From: Neckera pumila
Lineage: Eukaryota; Streptophyta; Bryopsida; Hypnales; Neckeraceae
DNA: 64,000 nucleotides
Direction: 5' to 3'
Assembly (NCBI GenBank): GCA_963969595.1
Contig: OZ018409.1
Span: forward strand, 19,066,975-19,130,974
Shown here piece after piece: positions 22,531-35,697 of this stretch (position 1 is its first letter; every line of letters starts with the position of its first letter). The notes below the pieces were generated by a model, which worked only from the letters and a program-made list of their open reading frames with translations, had not been told where the DNA came from and did no database searches. Made by a program: the position numbers and the translations under genes.

Positions 22531-24124
22531 AGAACTCGGGGAAAGTTACCGGAAAAAGATTTCAAATCATCCTTGAAAGTGGACTAGAACATCCTTGTGT
22601 CTTCTAAACAGACATTCTCAAACGTATCATCCAGGAGTATGTATTCAGCTCAGTCTACAAAACAAACAGGGAGAAATTGAGGGATTATACTACAATATAA
22701 TATACTTCAATTATAATACAATTGGTAAAGCCGCATGACTAATTATGGGTTGCAATTATGTACCAGTACTAGCAGAGAAGTTTTCATTCGTAGAGACTAC
22801 GTTGACACGTTCACATTGAACAGATATGAAAGAGTCATTAACTGCAACTGTCTTCGAAGCGTATACGTGAAGATCTTGATGAAGGACGTCCTGAGGACAT
22901 GCCACAGACAGTGCTTCCAGTTCTTCCGAATCCTGTTCATGGAAACAGCAACATTGAGTTCAAGGTTCATCTACTACGATTCAAGAGCCTTTACTTCCTG
23001 CTTGACGACGTTTATCAAACTGAAGTGTTTGAGGAACTTTTCTTGAACATCCTTCAGGTAATCTTCTAGTAAGCCCATCACTCATCTTTTTATTAAGAAA
23101 TCTGCTCTACTCTAAAGACTAATCGTTCTGAGCTTATTCCGTCTGCTTTAGTGCCGTGGGGGATCAATCTCTTTCTGGGCCCTGATCTCTCTATTGTCAG
23201 GACATTTGCCTCTTATCCTCAATAGTGGTAGCGACAGAAAGGCATAGCAAAGGACGGGGAAGAATGTTGTCAAGATACAAATGGGGCTGCTGATTTGGTG
23301 TCACTCTAAGACCGAAATTTACTTGTGGAACTAAGAAGGTGAACACTGTGGGTAGAATGTTCCACAAAGGCTCACCCGAGATGATTTTGATTTAGTCAAT
23401 AGTCTCATACTTTGATCATGGGTTTGCGCGATCAGATCAGCTTCATTCAGGTGAAGTCCCCTGATTTCAAGCATTCCAACTGCAACAGGTTTAGGTCAGT
23501 ACCAGCAAGGTAGGTTTATTGAAATGCAGTTGAAGAACCCTGAGCTGGAAAAAAAATACATAAAACTGAGATATGTGCAATTACCAGCTGGGCATTGGCT
23601 AGCGCTCGTGATGACCGGTACATGGAGCCCACGAAGCTTAACAAGCTTCACTTCTCCCGTCGAAGACCCTGCGAGCTGATCCATTAGACTTTCCAAAGAT
23701 TATCTAGGAAACATAGCCAGAAAATCAACCCGTTTGTGATACACCAACACTTATTTTTGACACTCCATCTACGACGTGATGATATTTTTTCGAGTCACAA
23801 GTAGGAAAAACCTTGCGGCATTAACCTAAACCTAGCTCCATTAAACTTTACCAAGTGTACCGCCATCTAATTCAGATGGGGTCACATATTATATCACCAG
23901 AACCAGTGAAGACCAAGGATGCATGGTTTAAAATGACCAATTCGAATGATCACATTGTGACGGAGGATAGCGTGAGAGGGGCCAAAATTTATGAAACTAG
24001 AATAAGTGTACGCATTGCATGTGCTGGTCAAAAAAACAAAAACGGAGAAATTTAAAAAGTTCCCATGTGACTTACTCAAAACTGCGACAAAAAAACATGA
24101 GGCGAATTCCAAAAAGAAGTGTAC
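22531..24124. other. Unresolved region, possible 3' exons of the neighbouring gene
   Basis: Short minus-strand open segments near 22860-23060 (LKDVQEKFLKHFSLINVVKQE) and 23596-23695 (SLMDQLAGSSTGEVKLVKLRGLHVPVITSAS) look protein-like and the latter ends at CAGCTG/GTAATT, but splice phases could not be reconciled. No family recognised. Confidence 0.3.
23869..24110 (+). repeat. Dispersed repeat family L, copy 2
   Basis: Contains TTCAGATGGGGTCACATATT, ATATCACCAGAACCAGTGAAG, GCATTGCATGTGCTGGTCAA and CATGTGACTTACTCAAAACTG, matching the other copies in order. Confidence 0.6.
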
Positions 24125-24815
24125 CTATGATGTCCCAAAGCAAGACGCCCCATGAATTCACCTGCAACGTACACTGAGAATGCTCTTCACACGCTTCCCG
24201 TACCAGAGCTGCAGCATCATGCAGCAGGCCTTCGTGTGTCCAAGCGCTTGTCTGCACAATGGTAGAGCGCTCAAACCTCTCGACTCGCGGCGTCGACCCA
24301 AACATCTTGCGCATTTTGTCAGCTCGTTGGTAGATTTGCTCATCCGAAAGCACGCATTGGAATGCGAGCACCAAGGAACATGAAAGAGAATGGCTGATGG
24401 GCACTCCCAGGGGACAACCCTCGTCGTCACCACCGTCTTCTTCCTCAGTCATAGGCATCATCGGGGCGAGAGCTGGGGCTGCATCTCCAATCCCTAGCCA
24501 ACCTTTCTCAGCCAAGAGTTCAAGCTTCCTAAGCAGCACCTCGTCCTCCACTACAGGACTGGGAGCTTGATTCGTGCCCCTGAGACTCTTCCACCATGGA
24601 ATGCTGTAATCCGACCGACTGCAGATTCGAATCCAAACGAACAATCCATACTTGTTCAGTGCGTACATCAGAAGGAAGTGGTAGATGCCAGTTGCCACAT
24701 CCCAACCCAGATTGGTCACCTCTAGGTGCTGGCTCACAAACTGAACAATGATGTTCATAGTTGAAGTTGTGTTCCAGCTTCCAGGGAGCATCAAGTTGTC
24801 AGACATTGTGCTCAT
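24125..24815 (-). CDS. Unrecognised protein, exon with hydrophobic N-terminal part
   Basis: Long open frame from ATG 24815 (MSTMSDNLMLPGSW) to a possible donor ATCATAG/GTACAC at 24125. An aromatic, hydrophobic stretch (GIYHFLLMYALNKYGLFVW) at about residues 43-61 may be a membrane segment. Then an acidic linker (TEEEDGGDDEG), and a well-formed region SDEQIYQRADKMRKMFGSTPRVERF...LVREACEEHSQCTLQVNSWG with balanced composition typical of real coding sequence. I do not recognise the family. The exon may be internal, with upstream exons around 25540-25745, and 3' exons within 22850-23700. GC content is higher than the flanks, which supports coding. Confidence 0.5.
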
Positions 24816-27271
24816 TCAAGAGTAGTGTTCATTCGAAACTTGGTTGGACTCACAAGCCTCACGCCATAGTTACCTCAAACTGGCGGATTTTCAATACTCC
24901 TGCAATATCTGACCCATCGCATCCCCAAGCACCGGCATGCATCTCAGCTCCAACAACCTCCTCAGTGACTTTCAATTGCAACCAGAAGCCACAAACTCGC
25001 GGTAGGAAATATTGCGTCCCAAGTCTGCGCTTGTAAAATCTGTGGAGGAGAAACTGTGAGCTGCTGAGCTAGTTCACGCTGTAATAAATTCGTGCTAATA
25101 CTACCTTAATCACTAGCGAGCACAACTATGAAGAGCAATTTTGAAATTCAATTACTCTTGGTCCATAAATTCAAATCGTGCAAAACCGAATCGACACATC
25201 CCTCCTCGTCGAAAGTTTTCTAATGATCTCTCAAGTGCACGTAAGCCTCAAGGTTCGGGACAGAACAACTTTGCAAAGACACCAAAGCAATCCAAACTAC
25301 CATCCTTAATAGTATTGTTTGTGTTCTTAATTTTCATGGTTCTGCCGGCCTTCTGACTAGCACGAGGTCAATGAGATCGGCAACGTGAACTTGGCAGAAA
25401 TTCACAATCATCCTACAACGAACACTTTTCCAAAGAACTCACCTCTCAGCTCTTCTCCGTCGCCAACTGCAGACATATCCAACTGGGTACAGTACCTGCC
25501 GATTGTCAGGGCGTTTCACACAAGAGACGTGGGCTGGAGCATCAGATCAACATACCCTGTCTATGAGCTGGGAGCACCATCCTCGCAATTGTTGTGGCGA
25601 CGATCACTTGCACTAAACTCTGCAGATTGGAACAACCTCTCACATCGCCGTTGCTATCTGGGTTGCAACTAGTACACCGTTCAGCTCCCAGTGCTACAGT
25701 GTCCATGCAGTAGTAGCTGTACCGAAGGCTGTTGAGAGTAATCACGATTCACCCTCCCTGTAATGATACTAACAATCTTTACTTACAGACCTAGTAAAAT
25801 ATAGTTTCACAATCTGTAATACGGAATGTCACAAAATTAACCCCTTGAATGGGCTATAAAGAAATTCAAATGACCATGTGATAGCATCCGTACCGGTACT
25901 ACTAGGTCTGGAATTTGATGTAAAACTCATTCGATGCATGTACGGAACTTCACAATTTCCCTTACGAAGGTGTGTCTCATGAGCCAGAGGTGACAACATC
26001 AGACTGGGGGAAAGAAACGGCCATTGCCTCAAGACTCTATTTCGTCTGCTTTGCCCCATTTCTGCATCAATTTAAGTGAAAAACCGCGTGACTGACGTCG
26101 AATGGCCTCTCTGTAACGTTTGTCCGGCGTCAACCTAATCCACAAGTTCTAGATCAATTCTCGACAGACGCAAGCGTCGTGACAGACGGTTTTGGTGATC
26201 TCCACCGCTTGAATCCCCAGAGAACAGTCCTGCTGTACGACCTAGCAGCCTGACGTCAATCGTGTACCAAGTCAAGGTAGGTCCCAGAGGTCTCCCAAAA
26301 ATCCTCACTTCTCAGCCAAAGCCGTTTCAACCACGACTAGTCAAACCTTAGCGATCTACGGATTCCGAGAACGAGCAATGTGGGCATAGGGTTTAGGTGC
26401 CAAGACTTGTCAAAAGCATCGACAATAACGTTCTTTAGCAGTCTGGCATTCACTATAGAGAGCATGTATGGCGGCTAGCACCTATCCTCTTCCTCTAGGT
26501 GTCTTTTGGTACCATACCATCTGAAATACGCTCAAGATTGTGCACATAAAGAATGGTAGGATTCCGTTTCCAAGAGTGTTGAGTCAGCTCCTTAAGAATG
26601 TTACGAAGCAGAGGGAATTTAACACACAAAAGGTCAAATTCCAAATGAAGTTCAATTATCGCAGTGAAACTTGATTAAGACAGCACATACAAGTACTGTA
26701 TTTACAGACTGAATGAAGATTTCATTTACTTGAAGAGATGGATTAGGTCTCACCTCCTTTACTAGAATCGCCATACTAAACCTGCATACGGCACACGGGC
26801 TCAGCACGGATTAATGCCAAACAGGGTAATAAATGTTTACATGGTCAAGATTTTGACACTCGCATAAACAAGGATAATAAGTCAGAACAGAGCGGTTCTT
26901 TCACCTTGACATGGAGACAACTTGCCATTATGTATATAGAGGCATAAGCAGAAATTCAAACCATACTAAAACGTTGAAACGCAACCATCCTCTTCAAATA
27001 AAGTGCAAATGCAGGGCAATTGCAAGTCTGCACACTGCTGGACAGCAACAAAATGTCAAGTTCGACTGATCCAACACAGTTGGCACTAGAGTCATGGAGA
27101 GCACAATCAACAAGTGCAAACTCATGGTGAGCACGCGATAGAGGTTTCTCTACCAGGTACCAAAATCTTAAAATGTACAACTACCCTGAAATGTAGGTAA
27201 ACTTCTACCACCCTATAGCCACATAAAATTTCTAAATTCTAAAGTAAATAAGAATTAAAATGATTGATAAA
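24816..27271. other. Intergenic or 5' region, no firm gene
   Basis: A 67-codon minus frame at 25542-25745 (LGAERCTSCNPDSNGD...QVIVATTIARMVL) and a 71-codon plus frame at 25141-25356 with a C-terminal hydrophobic segment (SLIVLFVFLIFMVLPAF) are the only coding-like pieces; neither is recognised. 26950-27270 is likely 3' UTR of the TMEM135-like gene. Confidence 0.35.
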
Positions 27272-27884
27272 TCATACTCCTGAAGTCATTCCACCCCTTG
27301 CTTTCGTTTCAGAAAGTTCCACACTTGATTTCGATTTTGGTAATAATACTCCTGTATTAAAAGACGAGGGAGCTGGAGGAACATACTTCGTAGCTCCGTC
27401 AGGGAGACCAAATACCCAGTCAAGAACGTTGAGATACTTGGACCGGAATACATCCCGCTCTTGGTCATAGCAATGCATGATAATAGCCGTCGCTGCGCTG
27501 AAAAGGAAGACATCTATTCGTTTAGGAGGAATCAAGTTGTAGCGCTCGAACACTCCCCAGTCGGCCACACAAATTGCAAAGCTTTCAATGGCTCTTGCTA
27601 AACAATACAGGGCAAGCTCCATGCGCCGTGACTTCTTCTCAATCATCACAGAGAACCCAACTGGAAACTGTTGACAGAAAAGAAGCAATGTCAGCAGGAT
27701 CACACAAGTAGCATGCAATGATGAGAGCATGAACATCCCAGCATGAACTAAGGTATTAAAAGACCCAGGATTCATGGTTTTGAAATCACTAATTCAATTC
27801 GTCATACAGTGAAAAATACAATTCAGTCTAAGCCAAATTTTATATTACCAGAATTAATGAACAGCATTGCATGTCTTGGTCAAA

Positions 27885-27930
<46 letters not shown>

Positions 27931-30929
27931 AATTATAAAATATAAGTAAAATGTAAATAAATAAATTGAACAAAAGAAAGTTTCCATATGAGCTACTCCA
28001 AACTGCTTAAAGAAATGAGGCCCAAATTGGGCTTCTTGGTCCCTTTACGGGTTAAGGCAACATGAAACTAATTATAGCCTTTCGGGATCTGCAACAACAT
28101 ACACATAATTGATTAAATATGTAAACATAGTAACTCCACAATTGCCAGACCAACTACCATGAATGTGCAAGAGCAAAGAATCCGTACAACTGCTGTGGGA
28201 ATAATAGCCGGTGTGCAAGTTCCTGCGGATCTAAACAGAAAACATGTCCAGGCCCTGTGAACAGAGGCACCATAGAATTATTAGTAAATACGGAGTATGC
28301 TTCAGCAGCATTCAGCATGAGAGTAGAAGACCAAAAGCCAACTGCCCTGCTTCGAATTTTGTTTACTACTTCTGCGCAACAAAGAATTGCCGTACGCCCA
28401 ATGCCAGATCCTGCTACCACTTGCATACATCCAAAACCACCTTGAGGCCCCTGGCTTGGTTGTAAGTGCTTACCAAGCAGAAGAAGTATACACTGAGAGG
28501 AAAAGGCTAGATCTGAAAATTCCCAATGCCGACTTCCATAAAATGGGTGAAGGTCTGCACCAGCCAAGAATGTAAGAATGTTACAATTTAGAAGGAAATT
28601 CGAAACAAATTTTAATACAGATCACGATCATCCCCGCTTGATGAACCTTCTACCAAAACTGTAACTAATTCAACGAGTCGACATAGTTGTGTCCGTTGCA
28701 ACATGATTCAGAGAAATGTCTGTACCTTGCAAAGAGATCTTGTCGATGGACAAGAAGTGCAGGAACAAGGTACACAGGTACATAAACTGGCAACGATCGT
28801 AGATATGCTTGTGCCCAGAAGGTGAAGACATGGGGCGCACATCCTTGCTTCCCATGTACCATCTGCACATATATCACAGAAACATGTTTCAAGATCTCTG
28901 TCAATCAAACATGTGGCGATATTTCCTGATTTTCATGTAAGTCAACATAAAGTTCTCAAGGAATGTCACGAGTATAAAACACAATTACGGAGTATTTTAA
29001 AGTTAAATCTATATAAAGTTAACATCGTAGTTCAGAGATGCTCACTGTGCACGGTACGGTCATTTCCGGGTCCAGTTTAATGTCAACACCCGTTGACCTA
29101 TAGTGCTCCTCGATATCTTTCAACGCAGTGAAAGGCTTCGTGTTGAAAGCTAATTGATTGATGCCCTTGATGATTGAGACATCTTTACCTCCATGCTTGT
29201 TGAGGAACGAGACGTAAGACTTTGGTAAGCTAGATGGCTTCAAAATCCAGGCAGATCTACAAGGAAACAACACAAAACGAAATGACAATTAGGGTGTGGC
29301 ACAAGATGACAAAATATAAACCTTAAACGATACGGTCGGACGTAAAACAAAATCTACACATAAACAGTTTTGCAACAATCGATTCACATAAAAGGATGTC
29401 TTTAAGCAATGGGATAATAAGTACATACAAAATCTGGCACGATGACAGAGACATGAGAAACGTGTCGCCATGCTTCCAAGAGAGTGGCTTAAAAAGCCAA
29501 CCTGCACGCTCGCTCTTTAATCCACAGCGAGCAGCCAATACAGCTGCACGCAGAAGCATGTAAATAGCCATACTTGTATGCCGCACCTTGGGCCCAGTCA
29601 TCAGCAGGGAGGGACCTACAACTGCCCCAGCAACCAAAGATCGCCACCTCGCAGTCCTAATAGGAAACAGACATGAAAAAAAATTCGTTTAAAGTAGAAA
29701 AGCAGTACGTACATTAATTTAAGATTAATAATGTTTATGTTTTTGTATATAATCAAATATAACACACTTCAAATCAGGCCATAATTAGCTTGCGACGACA
29801 ATCGATCCCGCAAAGAATAGAAATAGTAGACCTTGCATAATACAAGAAAGGTCCTGAAAAAAGAATAGCTACAGCCAAAACACAGGATTAGAATCCAACC
29901 TCCGAGAACCTCCTAAGGCTGCAATGGTTTCCTCAACAGTGCAGAAACCTCCTGCGAAGGTTCCCAAAAATAAACCATATCGAAGTGTCTCCCTTAGTGC
30001 AGCTAAAATCGCTTGATTGTTTGTCTTTTCAGCTTTCAGAGACTTCCTACTGCGATACAGGGGAAACAATAAGTGCCTTGACACAAAAAAGTAACACAAC
30101 TTCTACACGCACGCAACACTACATTGAACTGGTACATCAAGAAGAGCATTTACTGTGGGCTAGACTAGAATTTGCATCAAGTTATATATCTTGCTGTAAC
30201 ATTTTACTTTGCAACAAATTTTCGATGCATTCAGTACTAAATTGTTCATGACATTATACTAACCATTTCAATTAACTGAGTTAACAATGATACTTCTAAT
30301 TTAAAATTATAGCTTATTAGAACCAGTTTCGCCCACAGTAATTGCACTATTCGGTATAGTACCGTATCTACCACTGCTGTACACAAACCATGCACAAACA
30401 AATCATCATTACCAATCCAGAACACATGGAAAAGAAACTTATGCTGCTACCACAAAGGACGAGATCACAGAAGGATGGCACAATGCATCTACCTGGCAGA
30501 TGATCTCTTCCTCAAACTCGCAAGGATAGCAAACAGCGAGAGACCCCCTCGAAGACCACCACCGATTACAAATCCTTTGATAGAAGCTGCAACGCACCGC
30601 TCGATAGCTCTCCAACGGTTACTTCCATCATCGTGCCCAGAAGTAGAACATTCATCCTTCGGAGGACCTCCTACAGTTTCAAAACTACTAATCTTCTCTA
30701 TGCCATTCGTCAGTCTAGCCAGAGCTCCCATACTCCCGGATTGTATCATTCTTCCATTCACCAACACCGGAGTGTTCAGCAATGAGTTTGGCCCAATGTA
30801 ATTCGAATTAACCATCTTATTTACCAGCAAAGGAACTATACCAGTTGCTCCATCCCTCTCATGTTGCTCTATTCCAATCCCCTCTTCAACATTTGAGGTC
30901 ACCTCCTCAGATCGCAAATTACCATCCAT
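27272..30929 (-). CDS. TMEM135-like multi-pass membrane protein
   Basis: Exons (minus): 30493-30929 (ATG at 30929, MDGNLRSEE; ends IKGFVIGGGLRGGLSLFA), 29900-30049 (GLFLGTFAGGFCTVEETIAAL), 29429-29656 (RWRSLVAGAVVGPSLL...LMSLSSCQIL), 29046-29256 (AWILKPSSLPKSYVSFLNKHGG), 28726-28862 (YLRSLPVYVPVYLVPALLVHR), 28474-28554 (ILWKSALGIFRSSLFLS), 27272-27667 (FPVGFSVMIEKKSRRMELALYCLARAIES, ATAIIMHCYDQERDVFRSKYLNVLDWVFG). One short exon between 27667 and 28474 is unplaced. The C-terminal half is diagnostic of TMEM135. Animal TMEM135 acts at mitochondria and peroxisomes in lipid homeostasis; the plant role is unknown to me. Donor of exon 2 (GAG/GTTGG) is atypical. Confidence 0.8.
27768..28035 (+). repeat. 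Dispersed repeat family L, copy 3
   Basis: GGATTCATGGTTTTGAAATC, TATTACCAGAATTAATGAAC, GCATTGCATGTCTTGGTCAA and TTTCCATATGAGCTACTCCA match copies 2 and 4. It contains the ATT microsatellite and lies in an intron of the TMEM135-like gene. Confidence 0.6.
27886..27931. repeat. (ATT)n microsatellite
   Basis: About 15 uninterrupted TTA/ATT units inside repeat L copy 3. Confidence 0.95.
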
Positions 30930-32879
30930 TGCTCAAGGTCTCAATTTGCACCCTCCTGCTACAGTCATGCGGTCACAAACAGAGCGTTTCATGAGGAAGA
31001 CTTAATGTGGTTCACAGATTTTGGTTGTGCTGTACAAAAACAAAGCATACAAAAGTCAGAAAAAGGCAATCCCAAGCTCAGTAATAATAGAAATATTGGT
31101 GCCCCTTCGACAACCTGCCTCATTAACCATTGATGAGAAAATTTATACCATGTATCCATCACCGATGATTCTTGTTTGAATTATTCAAATTGGGAGTTTC
31201 TGTTCTTAAGAAAAGCATAAAAGGAGCCACCCTGTTTATGTTCTAAGAAGGGAAAGTAGCAGAGATTTACGTCCCAGCGGTGGTGTCCTGAGCAACACTC
31301 ATCCCAACCCATTTCTAGACTAAATAATTGAAACTCCAGAATTTCTATGAAAACAGTCCCAAGTGATTAAAAGAAAACTAAAAGAAGTATCATAGATACT
31401 CCTTCCACAGAATATTTTATTAGAAAACACAAATAGTTATAGCAACTTCAAGAAACCATCGTAACACAAAAAGCATCAATGTACCTATTGCTATGCAACT
31501 ATTCTACTAAATACTTTTCGAAATTTCTTCATGCACTAAGTTAAGATGCCACGACTTTTGATCAAATGACTTAAATAAAACTCTGTTCAGGTAGCCGTCA
31601 CGGTTACATTTAAGAGCCGGACCACCAAAAGCCATTGCATTGAAATCATCGAAACACGTCAGCAGTAACACAAACGCAAGGAAGAGAAACCCTAACACTT
31701 TCAAACCAAGAAGAAATCGAAGCGTAGAGTCCAATCGCACACCCGAGCCCAATGAACTCAATCGCAAGGTTTAAAATCGCAACATACACTATAGCATAAA
31801 CTAAAAAATAATTCAGTCCAAGTATTAAGCAAGAACTAAAAAGAAAGAACAGAGCAATTCTCTACAACATCCCATATAGAAACCATAAAAACTTATCAAA
31901 AATTCAAGAAACCAACTGAACAAAACAAGAATCATATGTCTATATTCCTACGCACCGCTACTGATGGCCGTCGAAATTCTCTCAAGCAATGGCCTTGAGA
32001 AATAATGCAATAAGTTTAAAATGGCACGATTTTTCATGAGAACAAACCACATCTCCTCCTCACTTCAGGTAACCAGGTCAGATTTCAAAAAAGAACCGGA
32101 AACCGAGCCAAGCCATTAAAAAGAAACCATCACAATACATTAAAAGTCAACATACTACCCGACGGGAACACAAGAAGGAAAAAAGAAAAACCTAAAACCA
32201 GTAACCAAGACGAAATTGGCTCCCACAATTCCGATTCCCCAAACAGAGTCCAACGGACTCAATTCCGGGGCCCAAGTCGAAATCGCACTATCCAAAAGTG
32301 ACCAGTACAGTGCGAAATCAACACCTTAACTCGTGATCAGAAGAACTGTGCCGTGGCGACCGAATACCAGCAGCACGAACTAATTACGCCACCATTTCAA
32401 GTCGATGCCACGGAATTAAAACGGAAGCCCGCATGAGGTCCTCATGGTGAGCGAGCAGTTAAGGAAGACTCGATGATGAGGACGAGCGGGTTGTTCGATC
32501 GTCCACGGCGCTCCGAGGGGTGATTCATCAGCAGTGAGCGCGGATTTGGTGTGAGAGCTGCCGCCATGAACGACGAGACGAGCAGCAGCCCGAGTTGGCA
32601 AAACAAGACTACCTTTCACTGCAACAGTTTCGTGACGAAAAACAGTCCGGTGCACCGAACTAGTAGATGAGAAATCGTGGTTTCATCCATCCGGGAATGC
32701 GCCCGCGGTTGTTCGTGGACGACATTCGTTCGTGAGCGGGGTGCTTGGTTTCATCGAAGTGACCTGCCTGGTTGGCTTTGGCGCCCCCATGACGCCAGGT
32801 GTCGAAATTTCGTACCTTTGTACGACGCTCAGTCCTCTTGGCTCCGAGACGCCATTCTGGAGTACTTTAACTCTACAGC
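30930..32879. other. Upstream region of the TMEM135-like gene
   Basis: Sequence is GC-richer between 32200 and 32870 than the flanks, which suggests a promoter or 5' UTR exon with splice-like sites. Minus frames at 31507-31767 and 32416-32655 and a plus frame at 32677-32910 are not recognised. Confidence 0.35.
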
Positions 32880-33065
32880 ACACAAAATAGTGAAATTGGG
32901 TTGCCTCTAGTTGTTACAATTAGGTTGCCTTCACTGACAAAAGTTAGCCATGAGCCATTGCTTGTCCACATGGAGGCGCATGCAATTCTCTAAATCCGAG
33001 CCACGCACAATGCATCAACCCATATAATACACAGAAGGTATGGTAGAAGGCTTTGAAATTGGATG

Positions 33066-33860
33066 GGCATTAAGAACCGCCCCTATAAATGGCTGTGAAA
33101 TGGACATAAGGTGGTTCTAAAATTGACCTCTGTAGTCATTAAATGAATCAAGGAAATAAGCATTATTAATTGCAAGAATCAATCATTCTCTTTGCTTTCC
33201 TCGGACTTTTTTAAAATTGCAAGTGAGCGGTTTATGGAAGACCTATGGCACATAAATAGGCATCTATGGCACATCTTGTTTGAAAATTCATAGCTAATTC
33301 AATAATGCTTCAAAAAATTAGAAACCACTTGTGTTAGATTCCTCTTCTAATTCTCTATGTCTGAAAAATGAGCTAAAAATATTCACATCCAAGTAAATAC
33401 ATGGAAAAGCCAGACCAGCCCTTAGATGAGCGGTTTCTGAGCCTTCTACCCTAGGATGCTCTAAAAGCGACCGGCTTCTTCAAATCAACCCTACAAAATG
33501 GTATTGAATAGATATGAGTTGGTCTTTAAATGGACCACTTTAGTCATTGATTGAATCCTCCAAAAAAATTATTCTTTATTGCAAGAGCCAATCATTGGCC
33601 TTGATTTCCTCAAATCACTTTAGAAATTGTAAGTGGACGCATTTTGGGAGACCTGGGGTCACAAATAGGTACCTACAAAAGAAATCTTTGAAAATTCATA
33701 ACTAATTCAAAAATGCTTCAAAAAATATGAAACCACTTAAGTTACGTTCTTCACCCATTTTTCTTTCTTTCAAAAATGAGTGAAAAATATTTCTATTCAT
33801 ACAAATCTACAAAAAAGGCAGACCAACCCTTAAATTGGTGCTTTTAGAGCATCCTACCTT
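33066..33860. repeat. Tandem duplication, period about 410 bp
   Basis: Two diverged units starting near 33066 and 33478 share AGTCATT.ATTGAATC, CAAG(A)(A/G)(T/C)CAATCATT, GCACATA/CACAAATAGG and CTAATTCAA.AATGCTTCAAA in the same order. Confidence 0.6.
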
Positions 33861-33887
33861 CATTACTGCATTCTTCTGCAATGACTA

Positions 33888-34067
33888 CAGTAGAACCTCT
33901 CTAAATTAATAGAGTTAAGGTCTGACATATTAAGCTAGAGAGGTTATTGCATTAAGGAGGGTCATGATGTTCGTATGTGGTTCATATTGTTAAGTTGGAA
34001 CCAACAATTAATACTTCCTGACATCACTTTATTGGTTTAGAGAGGATTAACTTTGGGAGGTTCTACT
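33888..34067. mobile_element. Emigrant-like (pogo-type) MITE
   Basis: CAGTAGAACCTCTCTAAATT at the left with TA before it, and the inverted AGTAGAACCTCCC at the right followed by TATA. This terminus is the well-known Emigrant/Lemi1 type of plants, with a TA target site. About 180 bp, no ORF. Confidence 0.6.
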
Positions 34068-34250
34068 ATATATATATTTATATAGTGTTGAATGTCAAAA
34101 AATTAATGTAGAGCAACCTAATTTCACTATTTTGTGTAGTAGTAAGTTCTTCTTCCATTGAATGTAGTGCACATGCAAATTAAGGTAGGACCCCCTATTA
34201 CCAACCACCATCCCATTGTCAATCAATGAAGAAGGAGTACCAACATTTAG

Positions 34251-35131
34251 TTAACCGCTAAGAGCCCAAGGCCTTTTCTACTTCAAAAAACACCCAAAAT
34301 TGCCATTTCTAGAGCATTCATCAAAAAGTTTGAAAAATTGATTTTTTTGGGATGTAACCATACAATCTTGTAGTTAAATTGTGTGAGAATATGTGGTAAA
34401 AATTTTGTGAGGTTTGACCGTACAGATTGCAAGATATTTGCATTCAAAGTCTTTTTCTTTTTTTTTTCCACTGTGTCCAAAAATTTCAGATGCCTTTGAC
34501 CGCCATTTGCTGAATTTTTTTCCACTACAGACCTCTAATTAAAAAAAAACTCTTATGGCAAAACATGTTAGGCATGTGCATGCCAATTTTCAAGGCAATC
34601 CAAGACAATCCCAACATTCAAAAAAATTAAAATTTGCCACTATGTCCCAAGAAATGACAATACACTAGGCCATTTTCAAATAATTTTTCCCATCACACAT
34701 TTTTTGATCTAGAAAATCTGAATGGCGGATTGAAAGATGCACTTGTACTTCAGAAGCAAGAAAAAAAAACTGGAAAAATGTCAAAATCTCTAACATCTAC
34801 AAGCTCATAAAGCCTAATGTGACTTCCCAATAGGCACAACAATAGCCTCTCTTGCCACCTCTTGCCACCTCTCCTCTCTTGCCACTTGTGCTACCCCTTG
34901 GGAGTCAAAGGTAGGGGCAGCAGATTCTCAAATTGAAATTTGTTTTCAAATGCTCATAACTTTTGGAGTATAAGTCGGATTTTGGTGAAATTTATATGCA
35001 TGCGAAGCTAATGTGATTTCCTATCTCCCAAAAATGTTTCAAAAAATCTTGTGAAAAATTGAGGTCACATGAGCTTGCGTGAAGTACTACTAAGTGTCCC
35101 CTGAGGGGACACTTGGGCTTTTAGGGGTTAA
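34251..35131. mobile_element. TTAA-flanked MITE-like element B (881 bp)
   Basis: Left TTAACCGCTAAGAGCCCAAG, right end inverted TTAACCCCTAAAAGCCCAAG. The subterminal palindrome GTCCCCTGAGGGGAC is near the right end. Interior block GTTTGACCGTACAGATTGCA is shared with A. Confidence 0.8.
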
Positions 35132-35697
35132 GACCTAGCCAAAAAATTTTGAACATTTTTGAATGATATAGAAATGTTTAGTATGAGTATCCAAATGGAA
35201 AAAGAAGATATTTCAGAAATGGACCGGGTAGGAAAATTAAATCTTGGCAATTTGGTTATCCCCCCTTGCAGTTTGTAGGAAAACTACCAATTCAAAATCT
35301 ATATTTTCCAACGAGCAGCTGACCGGGCACATACTTTCTAGGCAATTTTTATTACTAATGCATAATATTCTAATATACCGATCAATTACCCTTCATGAAC
35401 TGGACTACTGGCATTTGATGTGAGTATGTGAATAATGTGACTGGCTCACTCACCTCATTGGCATTCAACTTATCAAAATGGTGATTGAAGCTTATATATT
35501 CATCAGTCACCACATTAGTCAAGGCATCTAGGTCATTTACTCACCTTCATTTAGTTCATTGATTTTTGTTTGGTTAAAAAAAATTACTTGTGTAAACCTA
35601 TCCAAACTTAGAAGCCTTATTGGTTATTATTTAATAAGTGTATTTTAGTCCAGTAGTAGAATCTCATTGTTCCCTAAAATAGATGCATTAACTTGAA
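35132..35697. other. Spacer between TTAA elements
   Basis: No feature recognised. Confidence 0.4.

Larger units (their letters stand above)
32880..34139. mobile_element. MITE family J, copy 1, split by insertions
   Basis: Left CACAAAATAGTGAAATTGGG and right (inverted) CTACACAAAATAGTGAAATT; just inside the left end it shares GCTTGTCCACATGGAGGCGC with the other J copies. The middle is filled by a ~410-bp tandem duplication and an Emigrant-like MITE, so the 1.26-kb span is a nest. Confidence 0.6.

Noticed and set aside
28020..28055. TTGGTCCCTTTACGGGTTAA as a ninth TTAA element end
   Set aside because: Only one end; no inverted partner or family interior found nearby, so it was not called.
28154..28567. 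137-codon minus ORF (MAGADLHPFYGS) as the TMEM135 exon
   Set aside because: A different frame of 28474-28554 gives the conserved ILWKSALGIFRSSLFLS; the long ORF is out of frame.
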